Assembly: GCF_000297395.2 (NCBI RefSeq)
Contig: NZ_HF570108.1
Coordinates: forward strand, 4,934,636-4,998,635
DNA from: Micromonospora lupini str. Lupac 08
GTDB taxonomy: Bacteria; Actinomycetota; Actinomycetes; Mycobacteriales; Micromonosporaceae
Direction: 5' to 3'
DNA length: 64,000 bases
The notes under the pieces were generated by a model. That model was not told the origin of the DNA. It searched no databases and saw nothing but the letters and a program-made list of their open reading frames with translations. Below are positions 1 through 8,634 of this stretch, piece by piece. The translations under genes and the position numbers were made by a program. Position 1 is the stretch's first letter; every line of letters starts with the position of its first letter.

Positions 1-400
1 GGAACGCACCGACCTGGCAGTCTCCGTCCGCCCGGCCGGTGCCGGAAGTACTGACGCTGCACTCCGGCGACCGGGTGCCCTTCTTCAGGAACCCGGTGTC
101 GTCGACGATCAGCACTCCGGCCGGGTCGCCGAGGTGCTCGACCACGTAGTCCCGCACATCGTCGCGGACCGCGTCGACGTCCCAGTCCGCCCACCGCAAC
201 AACCTTTGCATCCCGTCCGGCGACGCATCCCCGGCCTGCTCAGCCAAGGTCCAGCCGTTCTTACGACCCAGACCAGAGACCAGCCCACACAGGTACTGAC
301 GGACCCGCAGCCGCGGCTCCGACCGCCGAAACCTGGGCCCGATCCGGGCATGCAGCCGGTCCAACTCTCCATGCCAACGATCGACATCAACATCCGTCAC
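1..400 (-). CDS. IS701-type transposase, N-terminal part (cut by window edge)
   Basis: Reading the minus strand from a GTG at 400 gives VTDVDVDRWHGELDRLHAR, followed by a DDE endonuclease-like segment. The block LIVDDTGFLKKGT (about residues 96-108) carries the first catalytic Asp of IS701/IS4-like transposases, and SGTGRADGDCQVGAF follows as in that family. The frame is open to the window edge, so the C-terminal catalytic residues lie outside and I cannot tell whether the gene is intact. It belongs to the mobile-DNA cluster to the left of the tRNA-Leu gene. The family call is from motif recognition. Confidence 0.75.
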   Translation of the reverse strand, partial: MTDVDVDRWHGELDRLHARIGPRFRRSEPRLRVRQYLCGLVSGLGRKNGWTLAEQAGDASPDGMQRLLRWADWDVDAVRDDVRDYVVEHLGDPAGVLIVDDTGFLKKGTRSPECSVSTSGTGRADGDCQVGAF

Positions 401-453
401 AGTCGGACCAACGAACACGAGTCGAACTCGATTCGCCTACTGCCGTTGCAGTA

Positions 454-1370
454 CTAGGCCGTGTCTTCAAAGGTTCATAACCATTGGAGTAGCGCGGCGA
501 TGGTGACGGTGGCCCGGTATGACGTTGCTGTCTTGTCGTATCGGGTGGCCAAGCTGCGGCACTGCTTGAGCCGGTTGAAGCACCGTTCGACGACGTTGCG
601 CCGCTTGTAGGGCTGCTTGTCGAACGCTGGTGGCCGGCCGCCGCGGCTGCCTCGCCGGCGGCGGTTGGCCTGCTGATCAGCGCGTTCGGGGATCGTGTGT
701 GGGATGCCTCGTCGGCGTAGGCCGGCGCGGATGGCCTTGGAGCTGTAGCCCTTGTCGGCGATGACGTGCTCCGGGCGGACGCGGGGCCGGCCGGGGCCTG
801 AACGCTCGACACGGATGCGGGTGAGGACCTGGGTGAAGCGGGTGCAGTCGTTGACGTTGCCGCCGGAGAGCACGAAGGCCAGGGGCCGACCCAGGCCGTC
901 GCAGGCGAGGTGAATCTTGGTGGTCAGTCCACCTCGAGATCGGCCGAGGGCGTGATCTTGTGGTTCGTCCGTTTCTCGGCGCCCCCTTTAGCGCCTGCAG
1001 CGTGCTGGTGGGCTCGCACGATGGTCGAGTCGACCGACACCAGCCAGTCGATGTCACCGGCCGCGTCCGCGTCGGCCTGCACTCCGGCCAGCATCCGCTC
1101 GAACGTCCCGTCCAGGGCCCACCTGCGGAAACGGGTGTAGATCGACTGCCAGGACCCGTAACGGGCGGGCACGTCCCGCCACGCTGCCCCGGCCCGGACC
1201 TTCCACACGATCCCGTTGAGCACCCGCCGGTCATCGACCCGCGGCCGACCACCCGTCACCGCCGACGGCAGATACCTGGACAGGGCTTCCCACTCGACGT
1301 CAGACAACTCGTAGCGACGACCCACGCGCTACATCATCCGATACCAAGATCCTTTGAAGACACTGCCTAG
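454..1370 (-). mobile_element. IS5-type insertion sequence with CTAG target duplication
   Basis: The two ends match as inverted repeats: CTAGGCCGTGTCTTCAAAGG at the left (from 454) and, on the other strand, CTAGGCAGTGTCTTCAAAGG at the right (ending 1370). If the palindromic CTAG is the duplicated target, the element proper is about 458-1366 (roughly 0.9 kb). It holds one transposase read in two frames. It sits exactly at the 3' end of a decayed IS630-type transposase gene, so it arrived after that element. Confidence 0.85.
475..1325 (-). CDS. IS5-family transposase, two frames joined by a -1 frameshift
   Basis: The first frame starts at GTG 1325 (reads GRRYELSDVEWEALSRYLP) and covers the N-terminal DUF4096-like domain and the first Asp (VSVDSTIVRAHQH). 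It would stop near 924. The second frame continues DHALGRSRGGLTTKIHLAC, then SGGNVNDCTRF, IADKGYSSKAIR and a C-terminal ERCFNRLKQCR block ending at 475. The frames overlap at GCT AAA GGG GGC (about 985-996), a usual place for -1 slippage in this family; the -1 frame has a TAA just upstream, which bounds the site. Both halves carry family motifs and neither has an internal stop, so the enzyme may be active. Confidence 0.85.
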
Positions 1371-1650
1371 TGCCCCGCCATGCGGCCTTGAACGGGTAAT
1401 CCGGATGGCGGATCTTGGAGTTGGTGGCGTATCCGGTTCTTCGGTTGGGCGCGCTGGTTGTGCCAGCGGACATAGTCGCTGATGGCCCCGTCCTACTCAG
1501 CGTGGGTGCGATGGTCGGTGCCGTTGAGGGCGAAGTAGCGCAGGGCGGCGAACTCGGCTTCGATCCAGTTCAGCCAGGAGCTGCAAGTCGTCAGGAACAC
1601 CAACTCAACGTCATTGGCCTGGCACCAGGCGTGATCGCTCACGCCATCCA
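1370..1650 (-). pseudogene. Remnant of an IS630-type transposase, C-terminal part
   Basis: The minus strand reads ANDVELVFLTTCSSWLNWIE then AEFAALRYFALNGTDHRTHAE, the hallmark C-terminal DDE segment of IS630/Tc1-like transposases. An in-frame TAG at 1493-1495 interrupts it, after which the same frame continues DGAISDYVRWHNQRAQPKNR to a stop lying in the CTAG at 1367-1370. Everything upstream of about 1650 is lost and replaced by the Fic gene. It is a dead remnant. The plus strand of this stretch happens to be open and is fused in frame to the Fic sequence. Confidence 0.75.
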
Positions 1651-2629
1651 GGGATCGAATTCGATTGAGGGCTACCAGGTATCCGTGGACGACGCTGCCG
1701 CGGCTGTCGCCGGTGACGAGCTGGTGGAGACGAACCCGCAGATCTGGGAGGTCATCACCGGCTACCGGGATGCCCTGACCTACGTGCAACAACTCGCCCG
1801 CTCACGCGAGTTCACCTGGCAGCACATGCTGCTCAACACACTGCACTTCATGATGCTCCGCCATGACCTCAGCAAATGGCCGGGCCGCTACCGTCCAGGA
1901 GACATCCACATCGACGAGGCGCACACCGGCCGACGCGTCTACACCGGGCCGGACGCCGACGATGTTCCGTCGCTGATCTCCGAGCTGATCGATTGGCTGG
2001 CCGACGGCGAACCGGAGACCCCGCTGCTCGTCCGGGCCTCCATGGCCCACCTGAACCTGGTCAAAATCCACCCGTGGCGGGACGGAAACGGCCGAATGTC
2101 GCGCTGCCTGCACACCCTCGTACTCGCCCGCGACGGCGTCCTCGCCCCGGAGTTCTCCTCGATCGAGGAGTGGCTCGGCGTCGGCCGAAACACCTACGCC
2201 TACTACGACGCGCCCGGCGAGGTAGGCGGCACAAACTGGCAGCCGGACAACGACACCAGCAGGTGGATCCGATTCTGCTTCAGCGCCCACCACCAACAAG
2301 CCCAACTGGTCCGGCAACGCCTCGACCAAGCAGCGCATCTCTGGGAACTGCTCGACACCTGGGTCCGACGTCACGGCCTGCCGGAGCGGGTGGTCAGCGC
2401 CCTACACCTCGCCGCGACCGGCGGCCGAGTGCGCCGCACCCTTTATCAACGCGACGAGAACCTCACCGACGACCAAGCAACCCGCGACCTACGCGCCCTC
2501 GTCCCGGGAGACATGCTCGAACAACACGGCGAGACCCGCGGCAGGTTCTACCTCACCTCGCCGACACTGCGCGACCTCGCCGCCCCCGCGCTACACCCAA
2601 AGGAAATCATCGACCCATACCGACAGTGA
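1646..2629 (+). pseudogene. Fic-domain protein (AMPylator family), 5' end missing
   Basis: The Fic core motif HPWRDGNGRMSR is plain (family HPFx(D/E)GNGRxxR), and near the remnant's start SNSIEG matches the (S/T)xxxE(G/N) autoinhibitory motif of class II Fic proteins. A C-terminal winged-helix-like segment (RVVSALHLAATGGRVRRTLY) follows. Fic enzymes transfer AMP or a related group from a nucleotide to a target protein. Normal proteins have some tens of residues before the inhibitory motif; here that part is replaced by sequence antisense to an IS630 transposase. An open frame runs back to 1415, so a hybrid protein of about 404 residues could be made, but its first ~75 residues are not Fic-derived. 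I treat it as a 5'-truncated gene. Confidence 0.75.
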
Positions 2630-2741
2630 CGCGCAGGCCCCGGCACTGCCACTCTCCGACGGTCAACGCGCTGCGGACAGACCAAATTGGGCCCATCCAC
2701 CAGGCAAACCAGACTCATGACATTTGAGCCTAGATAGGCAC

Positions 2742-2767
2742 AATAGGACACTCAATCTGTCCTATTT
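2742..2767. terminator. Weak hairpin downstream of tRNA-Leu
   Basis: AATAGGA (2742-2748) pairs with TCCTATT (2761-2767) across 12 nt, about 22 bp past the tRNA 3' end. It may help end the tRNA transcript. There is no T-run, so the call is tentative. Confidence 0.3.
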
Positions 2768-2789
2768 ATCGTGATTTTCCACGAAATTT

Positions 2790-2875
2790 GGTGTCCGAGG
2801 GGGGACTTGAACCCCCACGCCCTATACGGGCACTAGCACCTCAAGCTAGCGCGTCTGCCATTCCGCCACCCGGAC
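2790..2875 (-). tRNA. tRNA-Leu (anticodon GAG), CCA encoded
   Basis: On the minus strand the acceptor arm GTCCGGG (2875-2869) pairs with CTCGGAC (2800-2794), followed by discriminator A and an encoded CCA ending at 2790. The anticodon stem CTAGC/GCTAG closes the loop TTGAGGT with GAG at 2842-2840. A long variable arm typical of class II tRNAs is present, and the T arm reads GGGGGTTCAAGTCCCCC. The 3' end faces the mobile-element cluster, a usual geometry for tRNA-targeted integration. Confidence 0.95.
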
Positions 2876-3105
2876 CTGCTCGTTCAGCCTACCTTGCCGC
2901 CCAGATGATCTTTCCATCCGAGGTCGGCACGGCGAGCCGCACGGGGAGTTACTGTACACGGCAGTCGTGGATCATGCACATCGCCTACCGTGCCCCGCCG
3001 GCTCGCCCTCCCGCCGCTGCTCACACCCGTCACCGAAGGTCACCGAAGCGGGATCGGGTGTAGGCCCGGGTAGCGTCGGCGGCCCGGTGACGGCAGCATT
3101 GCCCT

Positions 3106-5799
3106 GTGTCCCATCCCTCTCCTCTGGCCGCCGTCCAGCAACAGGCCCTCGCACTACGCACCGCGGGCGACCTCAACACTGCCCGGCAGCTGCTCGCGGA
3201 CGCCGTCGGGTCCGCCCGTCCGCCGTACGGCGAGGACCATCCCGAGATGCTGCACACCGCGCACCTGCTGGCCCGCCTGCACCGCGAGGCGGACGACCCG
3301 CTTGCCGCCCGCCGGGTGCTGGAGGAGGCCTTCGCGGCGGGCGAGCGGCGCTGGGACCACTCCGAGTCGACGATGCTCGCGCTCGCCTTCGAACTGGCCG
3401 AGGTCGCCGAGGAGTTGGGCAACAGGCACGAGGCCCGCCGCAACTACACGCGCGTGGCCAGCGCCGGGCCCGCCGTGCTCGGTGAGCACCACCCGGTGGT
3501 ACGCAGGGCCCGTGACTACCTCGGCGAGGCCAGCCCCGGCCCGAACCGGCCGGACGTCGGGTCGTCGACGTCCACCTCCGGAACGTTGACGGAGAGCTCG
3601 GGGGCGTTGACCGGCCCGACGCTGTCCCTGGCGACCATTGCCGCGATGCGGCCGGTGGCGGGCGACCCTCCGGCGCCCGCGTCGCCCTGGGCCCCGTCGC
3701 CTCCCTCGACTCCCGCCCAGCCGGTGCCGCCCACGCCCGCCGTGTCGCCGGCACCGGCCACCCCCGTCCGTCCGGCACCGTCCGCGCCCGCCACGTCACC
3801 GGCGTCGGCCACCCTCGATCGTCCGGTGCCGCCGCGCCAGCGGGCCGAGCAGCAGCCGGCGGCGTCGCCTCGGCCACCGGTCGCGCCAGCGCCCCGAGCG
3901 GCCGGCCGGCCGACGTCGCCCGTCCGGGAGCAGCCACCACCCGCACCGCCGCGTCAGCGCACGGGTGATCAACCGATCCAGCCGGTCCCCGAGACGCCGC
4001 CTTCGGCGCCGACGGCCGCGTACCCGGCCCACCCGCCGGCCGCCGCACGGCCCTCCGCCGCGCCGGCGGCACCCCCACCGCCGGTTCCGGCTCCGCGGTG
4101 GGCCGACCCGACCATTCAGGTACGGCAGATCGAGCCCCTGCTGGCCGAGGAGGCCGCCCGGATCGCCGCGACCGGGTCGAGCGGGCCCACCGGCACGACG
4201 GACGGGCCGGGGCACTCCGGGGCACTCCCGACGACTCCGGGCGCAGCCCCCTCCCGCGCGGCGAGCGGGCCGCCCCTGCACCACGCGGTCGGCGCGACGC
4301 CCGCCGCGCCGCAGCCGGTCTCCGCACCGCCCGTGCAAGCCGGCCCAGTCACCGCACCGGCCGGGGGTCCTTCCCGTCCGGTGTCGGCCCCGCCCGAGCA
4401 CGGCCAACCCGTCTCCCGACCGCCGGACCGGTCCCACGCTGCCTCCGGGCCCCCGGCGGCCTACACCCAGCCGGTGTCCGGACCACCCGGCTACGGCCCG
4501 CCCGTCTCCGCGCCACCCGTCCACACGTTTCCCGTGTCGGGACCACCAGCACCGACGTTCCCGGTGTCGGGGCCACCTACCCACCACTACCCCGTGTCCG
4601 GGCCACCCGGTTACGGCCCGCCCGTCTCCGGACCGCCCGGACACCCCCACCCCGTCTCCGGACCACCAGCGGACGGCCAGCCGGTCTCCGGACCACCCGG
4701 ACACTCCTACCCTGTCTCCGGACCACCAGCGCCGACGTTCCCGGTGTCCGGGCCACCCGCCCACCACTACCCCGTGTCCGGACCACCCGCCCACCACTAC
4801 CCCGTGTCCGGACCACCCGGCTACAGCCAGCCCGTCTCCGCGCCGCCGGTGAGCGCGCCGCCCTGGGGACTGACCGCCCCGCCCTGGAGCAGCAGCGCGC
4901 CCCCGCATCCGCTGCCCACGGCCGGCGGCGACACCACCGATCCGACCAGGGCGGACATCGGGGAGACCACACCGGACGGGGAGACCACACCGGACGGCTC
5001 GGCCACGCCGATCAGCGCGGCCATCGTGGTCGACCCCTCCACCGCGGGTGGCGAGAGCATGCCGATCGTCAGCTCGACGATGTCCACCGGGCAGGGCGAG
5101 CCGTCGGGGTTCGCGTCCGCGTCGACGGAGGTGTTCCCGGCCGTCGGGCCGGCGCCGGCCCCACCGCAGGACACGACGGCGGGGCCCGCCGCGCCCGTGA
5201 CCTACCTGCCGCCGGCCACCCCCACGCACCCGCCCGCCGCGCAGTACGCGGCCAGTCAGCAGTACCCGGGACAGCCCTATCAGCAGAGCCACGAGGTGTA
5301 CCCGGGGCAGCGCTACCAGCAGGACACCTACTCCGCCGCGTACGCCGATGAGGGTGGTTCGGCAGGCCGCAGCCGGGCGACCCTGATCGGTACGGCGGTG
5401 GCGGCCGGGGTTGCCCTGGTCGCGGTCGCCGGCCTGGGCGCGGTGGTGCTGAACCGCGACGACGCGCCGCCGCCACCCGGCGCCACCGTGGCGGCGACAC
5501 CGTCGGCGAGCGGCCCCCCTCCCGGGGACCTGAAGCTCCGCGACGACCTCGTGACGATCACTCTGACCTGGACGGACCCGTCCGGGGGCGCGGTGCCGTT
5601 CATGGTCGCGGGCGGACGGGCCGGTCTCGCGCTCGGGGTGATGGCCACTGTCGAACCGGGGCGCACCAGCCACACGGTCAACGGGCTCAGCTCCCGGGTG
5701 GACTACTGCTTCACCGTGCTGGCGGTCTACTCCACGGACAGCTTCGCGACCTCCGGCCAGGTCTGCACGAACCGGGAACGGTCCACGCCGCCGAGCTGA
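3106..5799 (+). CDS. TPR-repeat membrane protein with VSGPP repeats and a C-terminal Fn3-like domain
   Basis: Starts at GTG 3106. Residues 1-145 form TPR-like helical pairs (ALALRTAGDLNTARQLLADA, RVLEEAFAAG, ELGNRHEARRNYTRV). About residues 150-750 are Pro/Ala/Ser-rich, with a block of 9-residue repeats of the form VSGPPxxxxP at about 4300-4860. A single membrane helix follows (TLIGTAVAAGVALVAVAGLG, about 759-778), then an extracellular domain resembling fibronectin III (ITLTWTDPSGG..., with YCFTVLAVYS). The likely topology is a cytoplasmic TPR and proline-rich arm with a short external beta domain. It lies 180 bp upstream of the Fn3-MoxR-DUF58 operon, and the shared Fn3 theme suggests a common envelope role. 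No enzymatic motif is visible. Confidence 0.7.
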   Translation: MSHPSPLAAVQQQALALRTAGDLNTARQLLADAVGSARPPYGEDHPEMLHTAHLLARLHREADDPLAARRVLEEAFAAGERRWDHSESTMLALAFELAEVAEELGNRHEARRNYTRVASAGPAVLGEHHPVVRRARDYLGEASPGPNRPDVGSSTSTSGTLTESSGALTGPTLSLATIAAMRPVAGDPPAPASPWAPSPPSTPAQPVPPTPAVSPAPATPVRPAPSAPATSPASATLDRPVPPRQRAEQQPAASPRPPVAPAPRAAGRPTSPVREQPPPAPPRQRTGDQPIQPVPETPPSAPTAAYPAHPPAAARPSAAPAAPPPPVPAPRWADPTIQVRQIEPLLAEEAARIAATGSSGPTGTTDGPGHSGALPTTPGAAPSRAASGPPLHHAVGATPAAPQPVSAPPVQAGPVTAPAGGPSRPVSAPPEHGQPVSRPPDRSHAASGPPAAYTQPVSGPPGYGPPVSAPPVHTFPVSGPPAPTFPVSGPPTHHYPVSGPPGYGPPVSGPPGHPHPVSGPPADGQPVSGPPGHSYPVSGPPAPTFPVSGPPAHHYPVSGPPAHHYPVSGPPGYSQPVSAPPVSAPPWGLTAPPWSSSAPPHPLPTAGGDTTDPTRADIGETTPDGETTPDGSATPISAAIVVDPSTAGGESMPIVSSTMSTGQGEPSGFASASTEVFPAVGPAPAPPQDTTAGPAAPVTYLPPATPTHPPAAQYAASQQYPGQPYQQSHEVYPGQRYQQDTYSAAYADEGGSAGRSRATLIGTAVAAGVALVAVAGLGAVVLNRDDAPPPPGATVAATPSASGPPPGDLKLRDDLVTITLTWTDPSGGAVPFMVAGGRAGLALGVMATVEPGRTSHTVNGLSSRVDYCFTVLAVYSTDSFATSGQVCTNRERSTPPS
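4300..4860 (+). repeat. 27-bp coding repeat array (VSGPP units)
   Basis: About twenty tandem 27-bp units each encode VS(G/A)PP plus four variable residues (for example GYGP, HHYP, APTF, GHPH). Adjacent identical units, such as the two AHHYPVSGPP copies near 4760-4805, indicate recent unit duplication. It lies in frame in the TPR protein gene. Confidence 0.85.
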
Positions 5800-5979
5800 C
5801 ACAGTCGGGTTCGCGATCGTCGAGGTGAGCTGGGCGTCCACTGCGCACGCTCGGTATCCACAGGGGTGACCGTGCGGGTTCCCCCGTTCCCGGCCGGGCC
5901 ATATGATGGCACCCGGCTCAGGGGAGGGGTCGCCGCGAGGCGTACGCCACCTGCCACGACTCAGGGAAGGCAGCCGGCT

Positions 5980-8607
5980 GTGGCCAGCATCGACGACGCC
6001 GAGCGGACCGACGCCCCCCGTTCCCGGTCCCGACTGCGCGGCGGGCTGGTGACGGTCGGCACGGTCACCGCGCTGCTGGCCGCCATGGGGCTGACCGTCC
6101 TGGGGCTGGGGGCGGCGGACAACGCGGTCGCCAACTACGACGCGAGTTCCTGGCTGTGGAGCGCGGTGCGCAGCGAGCTGGCCCGGGTCAACGGGGTCAC
6201 CGCCCGGGTGGACACCCGCACCGAGGTTCCCGGCGCCCGCCGCCACCCGATGCAGGTCGCCCAGACCGATCGGCTGCTGATCCTGCGCGATCTGCAGACC
6301 GGGCAGATCAGCTCACTGGACCTGGCCACCCTGCAGCTCACCGCGACCACGCCGACCACCCCCGGTCTGGGTGTGAGCGTCGCCCTGCACGAGGACGCGG
6401 CGTTCGTCGTCGACGCCGTGCAGGGCATCGTGCGGCAGCTCGACCCGCGGTCGTTGAGCCCGGTCGGCGAGCCGGTGCGCTATCCCCCGGGCATCACCGG
6501 CGGCACCTTCGACGGTGAGGGCCGCCTCTGGATCGCGGTGCCCAGCGAGGGCACCGTCTCGGCGGTCACCGCCGCGAAGCTGCCGTCCGCACCGGCCTCA
6601 GCCGCCGCGCCGGCCGGGGGCGGGCTCAGCCCGGAGCGGGTCGAGACGTACGACGTGGCCGACGCCAGCCACGAGCTGGTGATCTCCACGCTGGACGACG
6701 GGGTGGCGGTGCTCGACCGCACGGCCGCCCGGCTGGTGCGGGTGCAGCGCGGTGAGGTCCGTCCGACGCCGTTGACGCTTCCCGGCCGTGCGGCGATGCC
6801 GACCCGCACCTCCGGACCGCGGGTGCCGGTGACGGTGCCGGCCGAGCGGCGGGTGTTGGTGGTGGGTGACACCGGCGAGGAGCGGGCGTTCACGGTGCCG
6901 GGCAGCGGCGACCGGCTGAGCCCGGCGGTGGCCTGGGCCGACCGGTTCTACTGCGCCGACGAGGCGACCGGCACCATCTACTCCTTCGACGCGGGCGGCC
7001 AGTTGGTCGACACCATCAAGGGCCGGGCGAACGGGCCACTGGAGATGGAGGTTCGGGAGAACCACCTCTTCATCAACTCGCCCGACTCGGCGACGGCCCG
7101 GGTGGTGGACGACAAGCACCAGGTGCGCGAGGTCGACAAGTACGCCAACGACGTGCTGGGCGGTGACCCGCCGCCTGCTCCCCCGCCGCCGCCCCCGCCG
7201 AAGAAGCCCCGGGTGGGCAAGCCGAGCGCGCCGCGCAGCGTCACCGCCGCCGCCGGTAACGCCCAGGCCCGGGTGAGCTGGCGGCCGGCCGCCGCGAACG
7301 GCGCCGAGATCACCAAGTACGTCGTGCAGGGAGCCGACCAGCGCCTGGAGGTGGGCGCCAACCAGCGTTCGGTGGAGGTCAAGGGGCTTACCAACGGCGA
7401 GACGTACCGTTTCGCGGTGCACGCCGTCAACGCCAAGGGTGACGGCCCGGCACGGAGCAGCAACCCGGTGACCCCGACCGCCGCGGTGCCCGACCCGCCG
7501 GCCAGCGTCACGGCGCAGGAACGGCCGGACGGCACGGTGGTGGTGAAGTGGCCGGCCGCGAACGGGCAGGGCAACAAGATCGCCAAGTACGCGGTGACGG
7601 CCACGTCGGCGGGGACGAACGCGCCGGCCGGCGAGTCGACGAAGACGGAGCTGGTGGTGCCGGCCGGCGAGTTGGAGTTCGGCACCCAGTACGCGTTCAC
7701 AGTGGTGGCGGTCAACGACAAGGGGGCCGGTTCGGCGGCGTCGCCGGTCAGCAACACGGTGGTGCCGTTCGCGGCGCCCGGTCGGCCGCTCGACCTGCAG
7801 GCCGGTACGGTCGCCGACCAGCCGGGCGCGGTCACGGTGCAGTGGTCGCCGGCCGAGGCGAACGGTCGGCCGGTGACGAAGTACCAGGTGGACGTCGGTG
7901 GCAGGACCAGCGAGGTGACCGAGACCCGCACCACCGTCACCGGGCTGGGCAACGGCCAGAACGTCACGGTGAAGGTGAAGGCGGTGAACGAGGCCGGGCC
8001 GGGCCCGGAGGCCACCGCCACGGCCCGTACGGTCGCGGCGCCGCAGGTCACGGTGACCGGCTCGTCGGCGACCGCCACGTCGGCGACTGTCACGTTCACC
8101 GTGGACGCGGGCGGCGGGAGGGCCACCTGCTCGCTGAGCACGTCGGGTGAGCCGGCGAAGGCCGGGGCGTGCTCCAGCATCACGATGACGGGGCTGACGC
8201 CGGGCACGTCGTACTCGTTCACGGTGACGGCGAGCAACGCGGCCGGCAAGGGCACCGCGACGAAGGCTCAGCCGACCGACGCCCTGTACGGCGTCGCGAC
8301 CTGCCGCAACGGCGCCTCGGGGCCCGAGTCGACCTACTGCGACCGGGACGTGAGCGGCCGCAACGGCAACGAGATCTTCTCGGTCACCCGGCAGGACAAC
8401 GACAAGCAGGTGGGCTGGGCGAAGCCGGGCACGCGGCTGAAGGCGTACTGCAAGAAGTCCGGCGAAGAGGTCTACGCCTACATCTACAACAACGACAAGC
8501 GCAGCACCTGGTGGGTGCAGGTCGAGTACAGCGGGAAGAACTACATCCCCTGGGCCTGGCTCAACCTGGAGGGCGGCGACAACATCAACGTCCTGCCGAC
8601 CTGCTGA
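5980..8607 (+). CDS. Secreted or membrane-anchored fibronectin type III repeat protein
   Basis: GTG 5980 is chosen over GTG 5866 because AGGGAAGG lies about 10 nt before it; this gives 875 residues. After a basic N-terminus a hydrophobic helix (VGTVTALLAAMGLTVLGLG) acts as signal or anchor. Residues ~50-400 look like a beta-propeller-type region without a recognised motif. A proline hinge (PPPAPPPPPPPKKPR) leads to three Fn3 domains, a fourth beta domain, and a Cys-containing SH3-like C-terminus (YIYNNDKRSTWWVQVEYSG). It is the first gene of a tight operon with MoxR (27 nt gap), DUF58 and the transglutaminase-like gene. It probably acts outside the membrane as an adhesion or scaffold protein assembled by that system. 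Confidence 0.75.
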   Translation: MASIDDAERTDAPRSRSRLRGGLVTVGTVTALLAAMGLTVLGLGAADNAVANYDASSWLWSAVRSELARVNGVTARVDTRTEVPGARRHPMQVAQTDRLLILRDLQTGQISSLDLATLQLTATTPTTPGLGVSVALHEDAAFVVDAVQGIVRQLDPRSLSPVGEPVRYPPGITGGTFDGEGRLWIAVPSEGTVSAVTAAKLPSAPASAAAPAGGGLSPERVETYDVADASHELVISTLDDGVAVLDRTAARLVRVQRGEVRPTPLTLPGRAAMPTRTSGPRVPVTVPAERRVLVVGDTGEERAFTVPGSGDRLSPAVAWADRFYCADEATGTIYSFDAGGQLVDTIKGRANGPLEMEVRENHLFINSPDSATARVVDDKHQVREVDKYANDVLGGDPPPAPPPPPPPKKPRVGKPSAPRSVTAAAGNAQARVSWRPAAANGAEITKYVVQGADQRLEVGANQRSVEVKGLTNGETYRFAVHAVNAKGDGPARSSNPVTPTAAVPDPPASVTAQERPDGTVVVKWPAANGQGNKIAKYAVTATSAGTNAPAGESTKTELVVPAGELEFGTQYAFTVVAVNDKGAGSAASPVSNTVVPFAAPGRPLDLQAGTVADQPGAVTVQWSPAEANGRPVTKYQVDVGGRTSEVTETRTTVTGLGNGQNVTVKVKAVNEAGPGPEATATARTVAAPQVTVTGSSATATSATVTFTVDAGGGRATCSLSTSGEPAKAGACSSITMTGLTPGTSYSFTVTASNAAGKGTATKAQPTDALYGVATCRNGASGPESTYCDRDVSGRNGNEIFSVTRQDNDKQVGWAKPGTRLKAYCKKSGEEVYAYIYNNDKRSTWWVQVEYSGKNYIPWAWLNLEGGDNINVLPTC

Positions 8608-8634
8608 ACCACCAGCCGAGGAGCACCGCCGACC

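Noticed and set aside
2788..3063. Plus-strand frame reading MVSEGGLEPPRPIRALAP
   Set aside because: It is the reverse of the tRNA-Leu gene, a well-known false ORF pattern.
4300..4860. CRISPR array
   Set aside because: 27-bp units without true spacers, coding VSGPP peptides.
5866..5979. Upstream GTG start of the Fn3 protein
   Set aside because: The extra residues do not resemble a signal region, and a better ribosome site precedes GTG 5980.
3796..6246. 816-codon minus-strand frame across the TPR protein gene
   Set aside because: Low-complexity Gly/Arg translation of the repeat region; artefact.
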